A stretch of DNA of 64,000 nucleotides from positions 1,488,001 through 1,552,000 of the forward strand of contig NZ_CP029479.1 in assembly GCF_003150835.1 (NCBI RefSeq), given 5' to 3'. Made by a program: the position numbers and the translations under genes. How positions within the stretch are numbered: position 1 is the first letter of the stretch; each line of letters starts with the position of its first letter. The stretch comes from Phenylobacterium parvum. GTDB taxonomy: Bacteria; Pseudomonadota; Alphaproteobacteria; Caulobacterales; Caulobacteraceae. The notes below the pieces were generated by a model. The model made no database searches. It had not been told where the DNA came from and saw only the letters and a list, made by a program, of their open reading frames with translations. Shown here piece by piece: positions 25,561-37,009 of the stretch.

Positions 25561-27612
25561 ATGGCTGAAACGCCCCCCCAGGCCTCTTTGTTCGACGACC
25601 CACAGCCCGCACCCCGACCTGCAGGGGCCGCGGAGCCTCCGCCGCCGGCTGCGCCCTCCCCGCCCCCGGCGTCGGGCAAGGGCGGCTATTCCGCCAAGGA
25701 CATCGAGGTCCTCGAGGGGCTCGAGCCGGTGCGCATGCGGCCGGGCATGTACATCGGCGGTACGGACGAGCGGGCGCTGCACCACCTCTTCGCCGAGGTG
25801 CTGGACAACGCCATGGACGAGGCCGTCGCTGGCCATGCGCGGCTCATCGAGGTGCGCCTCGATGCGGATGGGGCCCTGACCGTGCGGGACGACGGTCGCG
25901 GCATCCCGGTGGACCCCCATCCCAAGCACCCCGGCAAGTCGGCGCTGGAGGTCATCATGACCGTCCTGCACTCCGGCGGGAAGTTCTCGGGCAAGGCCTA
26001 CGAGACCTCCGGCGGCCTGCATGGCGTGGGCGTCTCGGTGGTGAACGCCCTGTCCGAGCACCTGGAGGTCACGGCCTTCAAGGACGGCTTCGAGTGGCGC
26101 CAGACCTTCAGCCGCGGCAAGCCTGTCGGCGGACTGGAAAAACTCGGGGCGACCCGGAAGCACGGGACGGTCATCACCTTCCGCCCGGACCCGGTCATCT
26201 TTGGCGATTCCGCCGCCTTCCGGCCCGCCCGCCTCTACCGGATGGCCCGCTCCAAGGCCTACCTCTTCGGCGGAGTCGAGATCCGCTGGGCCTGCGATCC
26301 GGCCCTGATCCATGACCAGACCCCCGCCGAGGCGGTCCTGCGCTTTCCCAACGGCCTCGCGGACTTCCTGGCCGAGCGCGTCCGCGACGTCGAGACCGTC
26401 ACCCCCGAACCCTTCACGGGTCGCTTCGAGCGCAAGGGAGATCCCGGCAAGGTCGAATGGGCGGTGGCCTGGACAGGCGCGGGCTTCGGCGAGGCCGACG
26501 GCTTCCTCCAGTCCTACTGCAACACGGTTCCCACGCCTGAGGGCGGAACCCATGAGGCCGGCTTCCGCGCCGCCCTGACCCGCGGGCTCAAGGCCTACGC
26601 CGAGCTGGTCGGCGAGAAGCGTGCGGGCCTCCTGACCGCTGAGGACGTGGTCGCACAGGCCGGCGGCCTGGTCAGCGTCTTCATCGCCAACCCCGAGTTC
26701 CAGGGCCAGACCAAGGAGCGGCTGTCCTCTGCCGAGGCCCAGAAGCTGGTCGAGACCGCCCTGCGCGATCCCTTCGACCATTGGCTCGCCGCCCAGCCCA
26801 AGTCAGCGCGCGCCCTGCTGGACTTCGTCATCCAGCGCGCCGAGGAGCGCCTGAAGCGGCGGCGCGAGAAGGAGGTCTCCCGCGCCTCCGCCACCCGGAA
26901 GCTGCGCCTGCCCGGAAAGCTGGCGGACTGCTCGAGCCAGGCTTCGGACGGGTCCGAGATCTTCATCGTCGAGGGCGACAGCGCCGGCGGCTCGGCCAAG
27001 CAGGCCCGTGACCGCCGCACCCAGGCCATCCTGCCCCTCCGCGGCAAGATCCTGAACGTCGCCTCGGCCACCACGGACAAGCTGGGCCAGAACCGGGAGC
27101 TGTCGGACCTCATGCTGGCCCTGGGCGTCCAGGGCGGATCGCGGTTCCGCGAGGAGGACCTGCGCTACGAGCGCGTGGTCATCATGACGGACGCCGACGT
27201 CGACGGGGCCCACATCGCCAGCCTGCTGATCACCTTCTTCTACCGGACCATGCCCCAGTTGATCCGGGCCGGCCGGCTCTACCTCGCCCTGCCGCCCCTC
27301 TACCGCATGAGCCACGGGGCCAAGGTGATCTACGCCCGGGACGACGCCCATCGGGAAACCCTGCTGGCCACAGAGTTCAAGGGCAAGAAACCAGAGGTCG
27401 GGCGCTTCAAGGGCCTGGGCGAAATGATGCCGGCCCAGCTGCGCGAGACCACCATGGATCCCGCCCGCCGCATCCTGGCCCGCGTGACCCTTCCGGCCTC
27501 CGAGGACGAGGTCGCGGAGCTTGTCGAGGCCCTGATGGGCCGCAAGCCGGAGCTGCGGTTCCGGTTCATCCAGGAGAACGCAGAGTTCGCCGCAGCCGAC
27601 CTTGACCTCTGA
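25561..27612 (+). CDS. parE: DNA topoisomerase IV subunit B
   Basis: A 683-residue GHKL-ATPase type IIA topoisomerase subunit. After a Pro/Ala-rich N-terminal tail of about 40 residues come [10 protein letters not shown], the ATP-binding [22 protein letters not shown] and the [15 protein letters not shown] lid. The TOPRIM domain has [15 protein letters not shown] and DADVDGAHI. The length (ParE rather than the about 800-residue GyrB) and [16 protein letters not shown] fit ParE. It decatenates sister chromosomes together with ParC, which is not in the window. Confidence 0.95.
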   Translation: MAETPPQASLFDDPQPAPRPAGAAEPPPPAAPSPPPASGKGGYSAKDIEVLEGLEPVRMRPGMYIGGTDERALHHLFAEVLDNAMDEAVAGHARLIEVRLDADGALTVRDDGRGIPVDPHPKHPGKSALEVIMTVLHSGGKFSGKAYETSGGLHGVGVSVVNALSEHLEVTAFKDGFEWRQTFSRGKPVGGLEKLGATRKHGTVITFRPDPVIFGDSAAFRPARLYRMARSKAYLFGGVEIRWACDPALIHDQTPAEAVLRFPNGLADFLAERVRDVETVTPEPFTGRFERKGDPGKVEWAVAWTGAGFGEADGFLQSYCNTVPTPEGGTHEAGFRAALTRGLKAYAELVGEKRAGLLTAEDVVAQAGGLVSVFIANPEFQGQTKERLSSAEAQKLVETALRDPFDHWLAAQPKSARALLDFVIQRAEERLKRRREKEVSRASATRKLRLPGKLADCSSQASDGSEIFIVEGDSAGGSAKQARDRRTQAILPLRGKILNVASATTDKLGQNRELSDLMLALGVQGGSRFREEDLRYERVVIMTDADVDGAHIASLLITFFYRTMPQLIRAGRLYLALPPLYRMSHGAKVIYARDDAHRETLLATEFKGKKPEVGRFKGLGEMMPAQLRETTMDPARRILARVTLPASEDEVAELVEALMGRKPELRFRFIQENAEFAAADLDL

Positions 27613-27638
27613 GGCCCGGCCCGCCGCGTGCTTGCGCG

Positions 27639-27666
27639 TTGACTTGGAGCCCCCAGCCCGTATGTT
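27639..27666 (+). promoter_or_regulatory. candidate sigma70 promoter of the DEAD-box helicase gene
   Basis: TTGACT (27639-27644), 16-nt spacer, TATGTT (27661-27666): 5/6 and 4/6 matches to the consensus hexamers, in the gap after parE. The leader to the ATG at 27754 would be about 80 nt and very GC-rich, which is common for cold-inducible helicases, but no regulation can be read from it. Confidence 0.5.
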
Positions 27667-27753
27667 CCCCGGCGCGCGACGACCGACGTCCGCGCCGCCG
27701 CGCCGTGCGCGCCCCCGCCCTGCGGGTCGGGCCCGTCGCCCTTTAGGCCAATA

Positions 27754-29301
27754 ATGACCGAATTTGCTGAACTGGGCCTCTCGCCCGAAATCCTGCAGGC
27801 CGTCTCCGCGACGGGCTACACCACCGCCACCCCGATCCAGGCCCAGGCCATTCCCGTCGCGCTGACGGGCAAGGACGTCCTTGGCATCGCCCAGACCGGG
27901 ACGGGGAAGACCGCCGCCTTCACCCTGCCGATGATCGAGCGCCTCTCCCAGGGGCGCAGCCGGGCGCGCATGCCCCGGGCCCTGGTGATCGCCCCCACCC
28001 GCGAGCTCGCCGACCAGGTCTCCGCGTCCTTCGAGCGCTACTCGGCGAACCAGACGCGCAAGCTGTCCTGGGCCCTCCTGATCGGAGGGGTGTCCTTCTC
28101 CGACCAGGAGCTCAAGCTGGACCGGGGGGTGGACGTCCTGATCGCCACGCCGGGCCGCCTGCTCGATCACTTCGAGCGCGGGAAGCTGCTCCTGACCGGC
28201 GTCCAGATCCTGGTGGTCGACGAAGCCGACCGCATGCTGGACATGGGCTTCATCCCGGACATCGAGCGGATCTTCCGCCTGACGCCTCCGAAGAAGCAGA
28301 CCCTGTTCTTCTCGGCGACCATGCCGCCCGAGATCACGCGGCTGACCAAACAGTTCCTGAACGATCCGGTGCGCATCGAGGCGGCCCGTCCGGCCACCAC
28401 GGCCGAGACCATCGCCCAGCACATGGTGCGCCTGCCGACCTCTGATCCCAAGGCCAAGCGCACCGCCCTGCGCATGCTGATCGAGGCCGAGGGCATCAAG
28501 AACGGCATCGTCTTCTGCAACCGCAAGTCGGAAGTGGACATCGTCGCCAAGAGCCTGCGGACCCACGGCTTCGACGCCGCCGCCATCCATGGCGACCTCG
28601 ACCAGCAGACCCGGATGCGCACCCTCGACGCCTTCCGGAGCGGCGACCTGAAGCTTCTCTGCGCCTCGGACGTGGCCGCCCGAGGGCTCGACATTCCGGA
28701 CGTCAGTCACGTCTTCAACTACGACGTGCCGCACCACGCCGACGACTATGTCCACCGGATCGGACGCACCGGGCGCGCCGGCAAGTCCGGCCGCGCCTTC
28801 ATGATCGTCACGCCGGCCGACGCCAAGAATATCGACAAGGTCCTCAAGCTGATCGGCAAGGACCCCGAGGAAGTCGTGCTGGAAGGCGTTGATTTCGCCG
28901 CCATCAAGGATACGCCCCGGGATGACCGTCGGTCCGGCCGCGGTCGCCCCACAGGGCGAGAGCGTTCGCGTGGCGGCGAGGATCGGCCGCCGCGGCCCCG
29001 GCGCGAGCGCGAGCCCAGGACCGAGACGGAAGACACCCATGTCGTAGCCGCGCCGGCCGCTGAGGCTGCTGAGCCGGAGCCCGCACCCAGGGCGCCCCGG
29101 CGCGAACGCACCCGTCACCCCGATAGGTCCGAGCGTCCTGAGGCCCCCGAGCGCCCCGAGCGCCCCGAGCGGACGCCCCGCAGGAGCGAGCCGCGCAGCG
29201 AAGCCTCCGAGGACGATCGCAGGGGGGGGAAACCGGTCGTGGGTTTCGGTTCCGAACTCCCTGCGTTCCTTTCGCGCCCTACAACCCCAGGGCGAAAGTA
29301 A
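27754..29301 (+). CDS. DEAD-box ATP-dependent RNA helicase, RhlE-like
   Basis: A 515-residue helicase. Q-motif FAELGLSPEILQAVSATGYTTPIQ-like region, motif I AQTGTGKT (46-53), motif II DEAD (about 155), motif III SAT, and motif VI HRIGRTGRAGK are all intact. The C-terminal 140 residues are a low-complexity, Arg/Glu/Pro-rich tail (repeats such as PERPERPERTPRR) that likely binds RNA or partners. RhlE-type helicases act in ribosome assembly and RNA decay; in Caulobacter RhlB and RhlE associate with the RNase E degradosome (known), and rne is also in this window. Confidence 0.93.
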   Translation: MTEFAELGLSPEILQAVSATGYTTATPIQAQAIPVALTGKDVLGIAQTGTGKTAAFTLPMIERLSQGRSRARMPRALVIAPTRELADQVSASFERYSANQTRKLSWALLIGGVSFSDQELKLDRGVDVLIATPGRLLDHFERGKLLLTGVQILVVDEADRMLDMGFIPDIERIFRLTPPKKQTLFFSATMPPEITRLTKQFLNDPVRIEAARPATTAETIAQHMVRLPTSDPKAKRTALRMLIEAEGIKNGIVFCNRKSEVDIVAKSLRTHGFDAAAIHGDLDQQTRMRTLDAFRSGDLKLLCASDVAARGLDIPDVSHVFNYDVPHHADDYVHRIGRTGRAGKSGRAFMIVTPADAKNIDKVLKLIGKDPEEVVLEGVDFAAIKDTPRDDRRSGRGRPTGRERSRGGEDRPPRPRREREPRTETEDTHVVAAPAAEAAEPEPAPRAPRRERTRHPDRSERPEAPERPERPERTPRRSEPRSEASEDDRRGGKPVVGFGSELPAFLSRPTTPGRK

Positions 29302-29412
29302 GCCGGCAGCGCCTCTCTGCTTGACTCAGGGGCGCGGGAACGGAAGTGAAGCAGGAACCGGTGGCTTTGCCGGCTTTGCGACTATTCTGGGCGGGGGCCA
29401 CGCAAGAAGGGG

Positions 29413-30456
29413 ATGGCGGAGGATATCGACTCCAGGTTCAGGTCGCCCGAGGCCTATGAACTCGCCCGCCTTGCGCTGGAGCAGCTGGAGTCGCAGCGCG
29501 TCTGGCCGACCCCTGTCAACTACGAGCTCTGGTCTCATGTGATCGCCGAGCCCAACGGGCCGCTCGCCCGTGAGCTCGAGCGCATCATGGTCAGCGGCGA
29601 GCCGATCACAGACGACCTGGCCGAGCACCTGGCCTCCACCTACCTGCCCAAGGGGCGCCTGAGCGAACAGATCCGCGACACCGGCCAGGCCCTGTCCCGC
29701 GAATTGGCCACCGCCGAGCAGGCGATCCGCTCGGCGCATGAGACCAGTGAAACCTTCTCCACCCGGCTCGAGGAAACCTCGCGGACCCTCAAGAAGGATC
29801 CCAGCAGCTCAGCCCTCCAGGGGGTGGTCGCCAACCTCACGGACGCGACCCGGGAAATGCAGGCGCAGAACGCTTCGGTCGAACGCGCCCTGGCCGCCTC
29901 GACCTCCGAGGTGGCCATGCTGCGCGAACAGCTGGAGGAGATCCGCAAGGAGGCGGCGACGGACCCCCTGACCCGGCTGGCAAATCGCCGGGCCTTCGAC
30001 GAACGCATCGAGCAGGCGCGTGCCGAGGCGGACACCAAGGGCGACTTCTTCTGCCTGGTGCTCCTGGACATCGATCACTTCAAGAAGTTCAACGACACCT
30101 GGGGTCACCAGACCGGCGACCAGGTCCTTCGCTACGTCGCCAGCGTGATCCGCAAGCGGGTCCTCCCGCCCCGGTTCGCCGCCCGGTTCGGGGGCGAGGA
30201 GTTCGCCATCATCCTGCCTGGCGACAGTCTCTTCGATGCCTCTCCCCTGGTGAACTCGATCCTCAAGGATGTCTCCGCGTCCAGCATCCGCCGGCGCTCC
30301 ACCAACGACAACCTCGGCATCATCACCCTTTCGGCAGGCATTGCAGGCTTCCGCGCCGGCGACACTGTCCACGACCTGATCGAACGGGCGGACTCCAGCC
30401 TCTACAAGGCCAAGAGACGCGGCCGGAACCGGCTTGTGGTCGAGGGCGACGCCTGA
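29413..30456 (+). CDS. GGDEF diguanylate cyclase with coiled-coil N-terminus
   Basis: A 347-residue cytoplasmic protein. Residues 1-80 form a helical domain (VWPTPVNYELWSHV), 85-182 a predicted coiled coil, and 183-345 the GGDEF domain with an active signature GGEEF at 260-264. It should make cyclic di-GMP from GTP. The inhibitory I-site RxxD expected at about 251-254 reads LPPR, so product inhibition at the canonical site is missing. The coiled coil suggests activation by dimerisation. It has no membrane segment or sensor domain. The layout resembles Caulobacter DgcB, but I cannot confirm orthology. Confidence 0.9.
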   Translation: MAEDIDSRFRSPEAYELARLALEQLESQRVWPTPVNYELWSHVIAEPNGPLARELERIMVSGEPITDDLAEHLASTYLPKGRLSEQIRDTGQALSRELATAEQAIRSAHETSETFSTRLEETSRTLKKDPSSSALQGVVANLTDATREMQAQNASVERALAASTSEVAMLREQLEEIRKEAATDPLTRLANRRAFDERIEQARAEADTKGDFFCLVLLDIDHFKKFNDTWGHQTGDQVLRYVASVIRKRVLPPRFAARFGGEEFAIILPGDSLFDASPLVNSILKDVSASSIRRRSTNDNLGIITLSAGIAGFRAGDTVHDLIERADSSLYKAKRRGRNRLVVEGDA

Positions 30457-30540
30457 TCGGGGATCCATGCCCCAAGGGGCTGGCCTGACGCAGGGTCAGC
30501 CGCGCTTTCCTGAGTCCAGAACCATCATCCGGAGGAACGC

Positions 30541-31347
30541 ATGGCCTATGAGAAGATCAAGATTTCGCTGAATGACGGCATCGCCGTCATTTCCCTCGCC
30601 GATCCGGCCACCATGAACGCCGCCGGCCTCGACACCATGGCCGAACTGCGCGCCGCCTTCGCCGCCTACGCGCGGCCGGACTCTGGCGCCCGTTGCGTGA
30701 TTCTCACCGGCGAGGGTCGCGGCTTCTGCTCCGGGGCCAATCTCTCCGGCGGTGGCGGTGCAGGGCAGTCCGCCAATCCGGACCCCGAGGGCCCGGACTC
30801 CGGCGCCGCCCTGGAGACGGTCTACAACCCCTTCATGACCTCGCTGCGGGACTATCCGATCCCCATCGTGACGGCGATCAACGGGGCGGCGGCTGGCGTG
30901 GGCTGCTCCCTGGCCCTGATGGGCGACATCATCGTCGCTGGCGAGAGCGCCTATTTCCTTCAGGCCTTCCGGCGCATCGGCCTCGTGCCGGACGGCGGCT
31001 CGACCTACCTCCTGCCGCGCCTGATCGGCAAGGCGCGGGCCCTGGAGATGGCCCTTCTCGGCGAGAAGATTCCCGCCAAGACAGCCCTGGAGTGGGGTCT
31101 GGTCAACCGGGTCGTCCCCGACGACCAGCTGATGTCCACCGCCCAGGAGATCGCGCGTTCCCTGGCCGATGGCCCCTGGGCCCTCGGCTCGATCCGCAAG
31201 CTGATCTGGGACAGCCTCGACAACGACTGGCTCCAGCAACTGCACGCCGAGCGGGTCGCCCAGAAGACGGCGGGCCGGACTTCCGACTTCCGGGAGGGCG
31301 TCATGGCCTTCCTCCAGAAGCGCGTGGCGGTCTTCAACCGCAAGTAG
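30541..31347 (+). CDS. enoyl-CoA hydratase/isomerase family protein
   Basis: A 268-residue crotonase-fold protein acting on acyl-CoA. Oxyanion-hole segments are GRGFCSGANLSGG (about 59-71) and NGAAAGVGCSLALMGDI. The acidic residue region reads RRIGLVPDGGSTYLLPRL, with Asp at the position of the second catalytic Glu; this single-Asp pattern is like PaaG-type isomerases rather than classical two-Glu hydratases. A GGAGG site lies 5 bp before the ATG. It is convergent with sufA, eight bases apart. Confidence 0.92.
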   Translation: MAYEKIKISLNDGIAVISLADPATMNAAGLDTMAELRAAFAAYARPDSGARCVILTGEGRGFCSGANLSGGGGAGQSANPDPEGPDSGAALETVYNPFMTSLRDYPIPIVTAINGAAAGVGCSLALMGDIIVAGESAYFLQAFRRIGLVPDGGSTYLLPRLIGKARALEMALLGEKIPAKTALEWGLVNRVVPDDQLMSTAQEIARSLADGPWALGSIRKLIWDSLDNDWLQQLHAERVAQKTAGRTSDFREGVMAFLQKRVAVFNRK

Positions 31348-31355
31348 GCCGGGAC

Positions 31356-31757
31356 TCAGGCGTCTGGGGCTGCGGCGGGCTGGATGGTCACGCTTTCGCC
31401 GCAGCCACAGGCGTCGGTCTGGTTCGGATTTCGGAAGACGAACTTGGACGACAGGCGCGTGACCTCGAAGTCGATGACCGTGCCCAGCAGGAAGAGGACG
31501 GCCGAGGGCTCCACCAGGATGGTGACGCCCTGGTCCGTGACGACTTCATCAAGGGGATTCATGGCCTCGGCATAGTCGAGGACATATTCCTGCCCCGCAC
31601 AGCCGCCGTTCTTCACGCCCACCCTCAGGCCCGCCAGGGGCGTCTCGGAGCGGGACATGATCTCGCGCACCCGGTCGGCGGCGGCGGGGGTCAGGGAGAC
31701 CACCTGTGGGCGGGGCCGACGGGGTCGGGGGGTCGAAGCGAGGGTCTCAGGCGTCAT
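31356..31757 (-). CDS. sufA: A-type Fe-S cluster carrier, SufA/IscA-like
   Basis: A 133-residue HesB/IscA-fold protein. The three cluster-binding cysteines are in KNGGCAGQEY and in the C-terminal DACGCGES. An extra N-terminal tail of about 20 residues, Pro/Arg-rich, precedes the core (VVSLTPAAADRVREIM). It receives and passes on Fe-S clusters made by the SufBCD scaffold. It is the last gene of the suf operon, 15 bp after sufT. Confidence 0.93.
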   Translation of the reverse strand: MTPETLASTPRPRRPRPQVVSLTPAAADRVREIMSRSETPLAGLRVGVKNGGCAGQEYVLDYAEAMNPLDEVVTDQGVTILVEPSAVLFLLGTVIDFEVTRLSSKFVFRNPNQTDACGCGESVTIQPAAAPDA

Positions 31758-31772
31758 GGGCTCAATATGGGC

Positions 31773-32137
31773 TCAGAACATGTTCAATTGAAGCTTGGCC
31801 TCGTCGGACATGCGCGACGGATCCCACGGTGGATCGAAGACCAGGTCGACCTTGATGTTCCGCACATCCGGGATGGACCGGATGGCGTCCTCGACCCAGC
31901 CTGGCATCTCCCCCGCCACCGGGCACCCCGGCGCGGTCAGGGTCATGTCCACCGCCACGTCCCGCTCATCCGAGACGTCGACCTTGTAGATCAGGCCCAG
32001 TTCGTAGATGTCCACCGGGATTTCCGGGTCGAAGACGGTCTTGAACGCCTCGATCAACCGGTCGGTCAGCCGGTCGAGTTCTGCCTGGCTCAGGGCGCTG
32101 GCGGCGCCCTCGCCGCTCGGTTCGGTAGATGTGGCGG

Positions 32138-32141
<4 letters not shown>
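31773..32141 (-). CDS. sufT: SufT-type Fe-S assembly factor (MIP18/DUF59)
   Basis: A 122-residue protein with the DUF59 core: FKTVFDPEIPVDIYELGLIY, MTLTAPGCPVAGEMPGWVE (conserved Cys) and FDPPWDPSRMSDEAKLQLNMF. SufT helps Fe-S protein maturation, notably at high demand. Its start overlaps the sufS stop by four bases (ATGA), a coupling that places it firmly in the suf operon. Confidence 0.95.
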
Positions 32142-33351
<1,210 letters not shown>

Positions 33352-33352
<1 letters not shown>

Positions 33353-34386
33353 TAGAGCCGGGTCTCCAGCTGCGCGGCCAGCCAGGCCCTCAGGCGGTCC
33401 GCCGCCTCTGGCGCCTCGACCCGGTCAAGGACCTCACCCAGGAAGGAGGCCGCCAGGAGTGTCCGGGCCTGCGCCTCGGGAAGCCCCCTCTGGCGCATGT
33501 AGAAGAGGACCTGGTCGTCGAGGGCGCCCACCGTGGCGCCATGGGCGCAGGCGACGTCGTCGGCATAGATCTCAAGCTCAGGACGGGCGTCGACCTCGGC
33601 CCTGTCCGAGAGGATCAGGGCGTTGTGCGCCATTCGTGCGTCGGCGCCGTCCGCACCCTCCTGGACGGTGATCCGGCCCTGGAAGACCGCCCGGGCCTGG
33701 TCGTCGACGACGCCGCGGGTCAGCTGGTCGGTCCGGCCATCCGGCCCTTCATGGCGGACGCTGGTGGTCAGGTCGGCGTGGCGACGGTCACGCAGGACAT
33801 AGGCGCCGTCGAGGCGAACCTCGGCGTCCTGGCCCGGGTGCTGCACCCGGGTCTCAAGACGCTGGCGCCGGGCGCCGGTGGTCAGGAGGGTCTGGGCGAA
33901 ACGGGCCCGGGGTGAAAGGCGCACGTCCAGTTCGACCACCGCCACAGCGTCGGGGTCCAGGTCGGACAGGACCAGGCGCTCGCAGGCGGCGCCCTCGCCC
34001 AGGGAAAGGTCGATCCCGAGCAGGGACAGGCCTGCGCCTCCGCCCTCATGGGACTCCAGGAGGGTCAGCCGGCCCGCCTCGGCCACCTCGATCCTCAGGC
34101 GCGAGGCGTGCGCCCCGTCGCCCCGGGAAACGTGACGAAGGACCAGGGTCCGAGACTCGCCCGCCGCGATGCGGACCTCCTCGGGGCCCGCCCCGTTGGC
34201 CACCAGGATGGCCTCGCCCGGCAATCCCTCGAAGGGACCGACGCCAAGGTCGCCCGGAACCAGGCGTTTCGATGGCTCCGGCACGGTCCGCAGGAGACCG
34301 CGCAGGTCCGTCCAGCGCCAGTCCTCGTCCCGCCGGGACGGCAGGCGCGAAGGGTCCCGCAGCCGGATGGCTTCGTCGAGGTTCAC
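33352..34386 (-). CDS. sufD: SufD, Fe-S scaffold subunit
   Basis: A 344-residue protein of the SufB/SufD family. The C-terminal half holds the conserved block: TSVRHEGPDGRTDQLTRGV, ARAVFQGRITV, SDRAEVDARPELEIYADDVACAHGATVG with the conserved cysteine and histidine, and YMRQRGLPEAQARTLL. The N-terminal half is more variable, as usual. It forms the SufBC2D complex. It is shorter than E. coli SufD (423 aa), the common alphaproteobacterial size. It overlaps sufC by four bases. Confidence 0.95.
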
Positions 34387-35129
34387 GCCGCCCTCGCGTA
34401 CTTGTCGTAGCCTTCGCGCTCGAGCTCGAGGGCCAGTTCGGGCCCGCCGCTGGCCGCGATACGCCCGTCGGCCAGCACGTGCACCCGGTCCGGCCGGATA
34501 TAGTCCAGGAGCCTCTGGTAGTGCGTGATGACCAGCATGGAGCGATCGGGGCCGCGCAGGGCGTTCACGCCATCCGATACGATCCGCAGGGCGTCGATAT
34601 CGAGGCCCGAGTCCGTCTCGTCGAGGATCATGAACCTCGGCGAAAGCAGCGCCATCTGGAGGATTTCCATCCGCTTCTTCTCACCGCCCGAGAAGCCGAC
34701 GTTCAGCGGCCGCTTGAGCATGTCGAAGTCCATCTTCAGGTCCGTTGCGCAGGCGCGGGCGCGCTTCAGGAAGTCCGGCGCCGACATCTCCGGCTCGCCC
34801 CGGGCCTTGCGCTGGGCGTTGAGTGCGGTCCGGATGAAAGTCAGGGCGGGAACCCCCGGGATTTCAAGGGGATACTGGAATGACAGGAACAGGCCCTTGG
34901 CCGCTCTTTCGTCCGCCTCGAGGGACAACAGGTCGACGCCGTCCAGCTCCGCCGAACCGTCGGTGATCTCATAGCCCGGCCGGCCGGTAAGGACATAGGA
35001 CAGGGTCGACTTGCCCGCCCCGTTCGGTCCCATGATGGCGTGCACTTCGCCGGCGGGCACCTCAAGGGTGAGGCCTTTCAGGATCTCGCGGTCACCCACC
35101 CGGGCGTGAAGATTGCGAAGGCTCAGCAT
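34383..35129 (-). CDS. sufC: SufC, ABC-type ATPase of the Fe-S scaffold
   Basis: A 248-residue ATPase. Walker A GPNGAGKSTL (about 34-43), signature GFSGGEKKRMEIL, Walker B FMILDETDSGLDIDAL, and the H-loop VITHYQRLL are complete. ATP hydrolysis by SufC reshapes SufB/SufD during cluster assembly. The protein is cytosolic. Its start overlaps the end of the upstream hypothetical gene by seven bases. Confidence 0.97.
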   Translation of the reverse strand: MLSLRNLHARVGDREILKGLTLEVPAGEVHAIMGPNGAGKSTLSYVLTGRPGYEITDGSAELDGVDLLSLEADERAAKGLFLSFQYPLEIPGVPALTFIRTALNAQRKARGEPEMSAPDFLKRARACATDLKMDFDMLKRPLNVGFSGGEKKRMEILQMALLSPRFMILDETDSGLDIDALRIVSDGVNALRGPDRSMLVITHYQRLLDYIRPDRVHVLADGRIAASGGPELALELEREGYDKYARAA

Positions 35130-35530
35130 GAGGGGGACTCGTCGGCAAGGAACTGGGCGAGGATGTCGAGGGCGCCGGCCACGGACGAGGCGACCGCCTG
35201 CTTGCGGGGCGCCGCGGTGGGGGTGGTGGCGGTCCGCTTGTCCGCGGAGGTGATGCTGGCCTCGCCGGCCTCGAAGTAGGCGCGGAGCCGGAAGGCCTCG
35301 TGGTCGAGGATGACGGCGTAGCGGGTGCGATCCAGCTTCAGGCCACGCTCGCCCAGGAAGTCAGGGTCCTCGGCGAGGGCGGCGTAGAGGGCGCTGGCGG
35401 CGGCGTGGTCCGCCTCCTGCTGCGCCCGTTCCGTTTCCTCGCGGGCCAGGCGCTCGGCCTCGCGCCGGTGCAGCTCCAGGTCGAAGGCCTGGCGAAGGGA
35501 CAGTCTCTCGGTCACGGTCATCCGGGTCAC
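35123..35530 (-). CDS. uncharacterised protein encoded inside the suf operon
   Basis: A 135-residue protein without a domain I can name. The first 55 residues are a charged, Arg/Glu-rich helix (probable coiled coil, [20 protein letters not shown]). The middle [23 protein letters not shown] and FRLRAYF look like a small folded unit; the tail is Ala/Thr/Pro-rich with one C-terminal Cys. It overlaps sufB by four bases and sufC by seven, so it is co-translated with the scaffold genes and likely serves Fe-S assembly or regulation (inference). Confidence 0.75.
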   Translation of the reverse strand: MTRMTVTERLSLRQAFDLELHRREAERLAREETERAQQEADHAAASALYAALAEDPDFLGERGLKLDRTRYAVILDHEAFRLRAYFEAGEASITSADKRTATTPTAAPRKQAVASSVAGALDILAQFLADESPSC

Positions 35531-36996
35531 CCCACGCTGCCTTCCAGGGAGATCGCGACCAGCTTCTGGGCTTCTACGGCGAACTCCATCGGCAGTTCCT
35601 GGAGGACCTCGCGGACGAAGCCGTTGACCAGAAGCTGGACGGCCTCCTCTTCGGAGAGCCCCCTCTGCCGGGCGTAGAACAGCTGGTCCTCGGACAACCG
35701 GGTCGTCGTCGCCTCGTGCTCGAAGGTGCAGGCGCCGTTGCGCGCCTCAATGTAGGGCACGGTGTGGGCGGCGCACGACTTGCCGATCAGCAGGCTGTCG
35801 CACTGGGTGAAGTTGCGCGCGCCCCTCGCCTTCGGGTGGGCTGACACGAGGCCGCGGTAGGTATTGGAGGACCGGCCGGCGCTGATGCCCTTGGAGATGA
35901 TACGCGAGCGCGTACCCTCGCCCAGGTGGATCATCTTCGTGCCGGTATCAGCCTGCTGGCGGCCGTTGGTGATGGCGATGGAATAGAACTCACCCACACT
36001 CTCGCGACCGCGCAGGATGCAGGATGGGTACTTCCAGGTAATGGCCGAGCCGGTCTCGACCTGGGTCCAGGAGACCCGCGAGCGATCGCCGCGGCAGTCG
36101 GCCCGCTTGGTGACGAAGTTGTAGATCCCGCCCTTCCCGGTCTCCGGATCGCCGGGATACCAGTTCTGGACGGTGGAGTATTTGATCTCGGCGTCTTCCA
36201 GGGCGACCAGTTCCACCACGGCGGCGTGCAGCTGGTTCTCGTCCCGCATGGGGGCCGTGCAACCCTCGAGGTAGGAGACGTAGGCCCCCTTGTCGGCGAT
36301 GATCAGGGTGCGCTCGAACTGCCCGCTGCCGGCGGCGTTGATCCGGAAATAGGTGGACAGCTCCATCGGGCAGCGCACCCCCGGGGGCACGTAGACGAAG
36401 CTGCCGTCCGAGAATACCGCCGAATTCAGGCAGGCGAAGAAGTTGTCGGTGACCGGCACCACAGAGCCCAGGTACTTGCGCACCAGGTCGGGGTGCTCGC
36501 GCACCGCCTCACTCATGGAGCAGAAGATGACGCCGGCCTCGGCCAGCTCCTTCTTGAAGGTGGTCACCACGCTGACGGAGTCGAACACGGCGTCGACCGC
36601 ATAGCGCGGTGCGCCCGTCACCCCGGCCAGGACTTCCTGCTCGCGCAGGGGGATTCCCAGCTTCTCGTAGGTCTTCAGGAGTTCGGGATCGACCTCGTCC
36701 AGGCTGGCCGGGCCCGCCTTGGCCCGGGGAGCGGCGTAGTAGGTGGCGTCCTGGTAGTCGATGGGGGGAAAGCTGACCCGGGCCCATTCCGGAGACTCCA
36801 TGGCGCTCCAGCGCTCGAAGGCCTCCAGCCGCCAGGCGAGCATCCACTCGGGCTCTTCCTTCTTGGCGGAGATGAAGGCCACCGTGTCGCGGTCGAGACC
36901 CTTGGGCGCGAACTCCTGCTCGATCTCGGTCACGAAGCCGTGCTCGTACTTCTCGAGCCCGGCGACCTGTTCCACGGTGTCCTTGACGGCGGCCAT
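35527..36996 (-). CDS. sufB: SufB, Fe-S scaffold subunit
   Basis: A 489-residue scaffold protein of usual length. Signatures include [59 protein letters not shown] (written with the conserved Cys), and the C-terminal [20 protein letters not shown]. It carries the nascent cluster in SufBC2D. It follows the IscS-like desulfurase by 13 bp and overlaps the next gene by four bases. Confidence 0.98.
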   Translation of the reverse strand: MAAVKDTVEQVAGLEKYEHGFVTEIEQEFAPKGLDRDTVAFISAKKEEPEWMLAWRLEAFERWSAMESPEWARVSFPPIDYQDATYYAAPRAKAGPASLDEVDPELLKTYEKLGIPLREQEVLAGVTGAPRYAVDAVFDSVSVVTTFKKELAEAGVIFCSMSEAVREHPDLVRKYLGSVVPVTDNFFACLNSAVFSDGSFVYVPPGVRCPMELSTYFRINAAGSGQFERTLIIADKGAYVSYLEGCTAPMRDENQLHAAVVELVALEDAEIKYSTVQNWYPGDPETGKGGIYNFVTKRADCRGDRSRVSWTQVETGSAITWKYPSCILRGRESVGEFYSIAITNGRQQADTGTKMIHLGEGTRSRIISKGISAGRSSNTYRGLVSAHPKARGARNFTQCDSLLIGKSCAAHTVPYIEARNGACTFEHEATTTRLSEDQLFYARQRGLSEEEAVQLLVNGFVREVLQELPMEFAVEAQKLVAISLEGSVG

Positions 36997-37009
36997 GCTC
37001 TTCTACTCC

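Noticed and set aside
26803..29118. 771-codon open frame antisense to parE and the helicase
   Set aside because: Same cause; it spans two real genes and the intergenic region and resembles no protein.
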